NCBI GenBank assembly: GCA_963969595.1
Contig: OZ018410.1
Location: 44,373,413-44,437,412 of the forward strand
Source: Neckera pumila
Taxonomy: Eukaryota; Streptophyta; Bryopsida; Hypnales; Neckeraceae
Reading direction: 5' to 3'
DNA length: 64,000 bases
Shown: in pieces, positions 60,573 to 64,000 of the stretch
How positions within the stretch are numbered: the stretch's first letter is position 1
How the letters are laid out: each line of letters opens with the position of its first letter
Notes under the pieces: model-generated
Told to the model about the DNA's origin: nothing
Database searches by the model: none
Seen by the model: the letters and a program-made list of their open reading frames with translations, nothing else
Translations under genes and position numbers: made by a program

Positions 60573-62654
60573 TTAATAATAGAATTCCCCGAAATTACTC
60601 GGCTTGCTTGTGCAGAGCGCGATCAGCAGATTTTTCAATAGTAAACAAAGTCCCGTAATTGAAGGCCTACAAGTCAACCGGGCGCGAAAGTCAACTGGCG
60701 AAAGTCAGCCATTTTAATTCTAATAAACCCATACTGATTCTCTCCTTGATAGTTGACTTTGTGTCCAGCAGATTTAAATTTCGGAGCTTCAAGGAAATGG
60801 GTTCCGAAGGTCAGCTAGTGAGACCTGAATGGCCAGCCATTGGTAGGATGCTCTAATTGCAACACCAGACCTAATTTCTGTCATAAGCAACCACACAGTT
60901 ATATACGTCTGCGAAAGAAATTGCATTTGCTCTACAATGCACAAATTTTGAGTGGACAAGAGTAAGAGTAACTCACAGCAGGCTTACATGTCTGTCTTCA
61001 TATGTAGAAATTTAAGCAGAATTAGGTTCAATGTCAAAATTAGAGCACCGAACTTTAGCATATCATCACGAAGAAGAATCTATTTTACACACAAATTTAC
61101 TTACAAAATAATATTTCTTTTAGCTCATGCAAGCTGGTTCTTAGAATCTTAGCTTTCCGATAGTCCCACCATCCTCTGCAGTGCTCTCTCTCCGTCTTTC
61201 TGCATGGCTCTGCATTATTATCGAGTCACAAATCTATATAAAAAATATCGAAAGGTTTGCAATGGTTTACAAGGCGAGCAATCATCAGAGGACTACTCTG
61301 ATTTGTCCGAACATTTCTGAGGGGAAATTAGCGTCCCTATTAGCGTCACCTTGAAAATTAGTGTCACCACAAAATTTCGTTGTTTTGGATGTTGGTTCAA
61401 TAAAGTAATATTTCAACCTGCACTAATTCAACATAGGACACACGCACTATTACGACAAACCAGTGTAGAGGAGTCTTCATAAGATAGGAGCGTAGAAGCT
61501 TATCGACCACTAAGTACAACCCATAGAAATGATGTGATTCGATGTGATTCAAGGAACGGGTTTCAAGTTAAAAAGGAGGATAATTCACCAAATGAGGAAA
61601 ACCCATACTATTCCATCTCTTGAGGGAGGATTGAGGGAGGATTGAGGGAGGATTATGCTAGTCCGCTTCCACTAAAATCTGAAGCAAAAACAAAAACACA
61701 CCAAGTGATCAAACTCACATCTGCCAAAAACATAAGCTGCAGTCTATTGGGAAGAATTAGCAACATCAAACTCGCTGCTCAATATACTAAATTCATTCGG
61801 GATCTGATCCCATCTCCTGTACTCGTTCCTGTCACCACCTGCAATGGTTGGACTTACTAACAAATTTTGTAAGCCTGACTGTCTAAATGTCTATGATCAC
61901 TCATCTGTGAATGGAAATGAGGTTATGTCTCTACAATCTCTACTAATCTACAACCTCCCACTTTGAACAAGAACTTGCACAAGAAATTTATATACAGTGA
62001 TAAAAATTTGATCTCAATAGATTTGGCTCTCGTACCCAAAGACTTCCCAGCAGCTCCATAGTGATCTCCCAAAAAACACTCCAAATGCCACAATGCCATA
62101 GGGGAAGCAAATAGAACACTCTACCTCGGCAAGTATCAGTTCCAAGAGCAGTGAATAGCTCTATTTAATTCAATAATGAGCAAAGAATAACAATGGTGGA
62201 TGAAGGAAGATTGCCATCAACACTCTGCGGTGCCTGCTCCCTACTAGCTTTGACCAGTCCGTCCAAATGACGGCAGTCATCCTCGAACCAGCTCTATCGG
62301 GCAACTTAACATCTTCATCTCTATAAATCTAAAATGCCAAATCCTGCAGAGACGGCCCTCAGTTCTTGACCAGTGCTGACAGTTGCAGCTGGCCCAGCGA
62401 TATCCACAAGCTAGCTATGAACAGCAAACCTCAACTTCCAAGTTCTCCTTCCGAGGGGACTTCAAAGATTCTGACAGCTTCATTTATTGGTGAAACCAAG
62501 CCAACTCCGAAGCAAGGTGGGTCAGAAGCACAGATGATGAACTGACTTATCCTTGAATCGTATATCATTCATAACAACTACTTGCATTAGAACAGTAGCT
62601 GTCGAACCTTCAGGCTTGAGAAATGGGGTTCCAATGTGACCAGCAGTAAACGAC
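60573..62654. other. Intergenic and probable GAUT 3' UTR
   Basis: A three-copy 11-bp repeat TTGAGGGAGGA lies at about 61620-61652. The final few hundred bases before 62655 are probably the 3' UTR of the minus-strand GAUT gene. No other gene was recognised. Confidence 0.4.
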
Positions 62655-64000
62655 CTAGTGAAAATTACACTTCTGCAAATAAGGATTTTGGTAGTCGACA
62701 TAACGCTCCCAAACAGGCTTGTACCTACTCATAGCCAATTTCAGCCATGGCTTCATGTTGCCATTGTAATGAACAACGGCACCGCTCTCAATGGAGTCTG
62801 AATCAATATTTGCATCATAACCTAGACCCAAAATATGCCACCTTCTGTCCAAAGGCTCAGTGAGGCCATAGAAAGCGAGGAGCCCCGCGGGTAATGTCCC
62901 TAGTTTCCATAGTGTCCGGTCTACATTTTGTTCCTGCCAGTAGTGGTATCTCGCAGTCACATTCTTTTCCCTCCACTGAACCAAGTCAAAAACATTCATC
63001 CCAAATGCCCAACCACAGGCATCTGCATCAAAGTGAGACTTGATCTTGGGGTGTGAGAAATTTAAATACTTGTGGAAGCGGTGAAAGCTCTCCAGACAGG
63101 TTTCTACAGCTCCATTGACATTGCCGTGCAGATCAAGCGTGAAAAGCTCCGACAGATCTCGTTGAACCACAACATCATCATCCAAGAAAACAACCTAAAA
63201 AAGAGGAAGAGAAAAGCGATAAGTCCAACACAGAAGCGGTAAGTTGCACCATTCAAAATTCAAATAAATAAGCTGAGCCCTCTAGCAAAGAATACAAGTA
63301 AAGAAAATTGCAACTAGTTACAAATCAGATGTGAGCACACTTTCATACTTCGGTAAAACTAAATAGCCTCAAGAATTTATAGACAGCATCATAAAGTGGA
63401 TCCTTGCCATGATTCATTAGGAGTCTTTCTATGATTACAGTAATCATACAAGACTTCCCCATAATGCATAGAAAGACCCCTCCGTGAATTATGCAAAAGA
63501 TGTTCTTTATGATATTGTCTAAACATTCCTGAAACAATCTCCTTCTACTAAAACCTATTAATGTGCATACAGAGACAAGTATGCTATTATTTAAACAACA
63601 GGAAGAGAGTGTAGCAATCTCCAATTGAATCACCATATAAATCCATCACAGAAGGACCTTGAGGATGGTAGCATACCTTCTCCAGCGCAGGATAAGCTTC
63701 GGGAATGTAAAAGCGCAGATGATTCAGCATAGACAAATACTTGGGATTCCGAAACTTCAGTGCAGTCTTTTGAGAATCCCCACCTTGACTATTGGACCGA
63801 AAGTAGTAGCTTTGGATCTCTGCATCCTGGAGTTGCTTGAGAACAGGAACATACGAGGCATTCAACCAAGTGAAGCTCTCCACATGTTGGATCTCAATCG
63901 CCACTCCTTTGAAATCGTTCACGGCGAACCACGCCTTCATTGCCCCTTCGTTCACAGCATCCGTGACTACATGAAAGACGAGATTCTCTGGATGTTGTGA
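62655..64000 (-). CDS. Galacturonosyltransferase (GAUT, GT8 family), 3' part
   Basis: Two exons are visible on the minus strand, 64000-63677 (open at the window edge) and 63194-62655, separated by a 482-bp GT-AG intron. The exon junction reads YPALEK/VVFLDDDVVVQRDL, which contains the metal-binding DxD of GT8 enzymes. Further hallmarks are HVVTDAVNEGAMKAWF, NPKYLSMLNHLRFYIPE, ADACGWAFGMNVFDL and the substrate-binding HYNGNMKPWL near the C-terminus. GAUT enzymes are Golgi glycosyltransferases that transfer galacturonic acid from UDP-GalA in pectin (homogalacturonan) synthesis. The N-terminal membrane anchor and stem lie beyond the window. The stop is TAG at 62655-62657. The GAUT subclade was not assigned. 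Confidence 0.93.

Overview
The window is plant nuclear DNA: AT-rich, mostly intergenic and repeat-filled, with a few intron-rich genes. Plant origin is supported by a galacturonosyltransferase (GAUT) gene, an h-type thioredoxin, a plant-style DEAH helicase with CCCH zinc fingers, GT-AG introns of about 90-950 bp, a CACTA transposon with ends close to CACTACAAGAAAA, and a Stowaway-like MITE with CTCCCTCCGTC ends. The piggyBac-type and HUH-type mobile elements, rarely prominent in flowering plants, make a non-flowering land plant (bryophyte, lycophyte or fern) plausible. The lineage cannot be fixed from this sequence alone.

Layout. Bases 1-987 are non-coding. A 9.8 kb piggyBac-like transposon (992-10811) is flanked by TTAA. 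It carries a decayed minus-strand transposase, itself split by about 4.2 kb of foreign DNA. A decayed HUH-endonuclease (Rep-like) gene at about 14464-15048 continues at 21076-21270. It was cut by a 6.0 kb CACTA element (15049-21075, CAA target duplication). A short TIR element full of microsatellites lies just upstream. Thioredoxin h (24154-24839) is the first intact gene. Bases 24.9-33 kb are intergenic and hold two copies of a 0.92 kb piggyBac-like MITE family. The 15-exon helicase gene (33406-40020) follows. Bases 40.7-48.1 kb are a nest of MITEs. Then come a MERIT40/BABAM1-like gene (49719-51936), a Stowaway-like MITE, an unrecognised five-exon gene with two apparent frameshifts (55388-58284), a convergent membrane-protein ORF, a hAT MITE, and the 3' part of a GAUT gene running off the right edge.

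The intact genes are unrelated housekeeping functions (redox, RNA metabolism, deubiquitination/DNA repair, pectin synthesis) and do not form a functional cluster. The unusual content is the layered mobile DNA: at least six TIR families plus an HUH element, several nested so that relative insertion order and exact ends can be read directly. No new defence or metabolic system is visible. The best candidates for under-described biology are the HUH relic, the CATTAG-end family that appears to insert without a target duplication, and the helicase's C-terminal BMT5-like (DUF2431-like) domain with a well-kept GEGNFTF motif.
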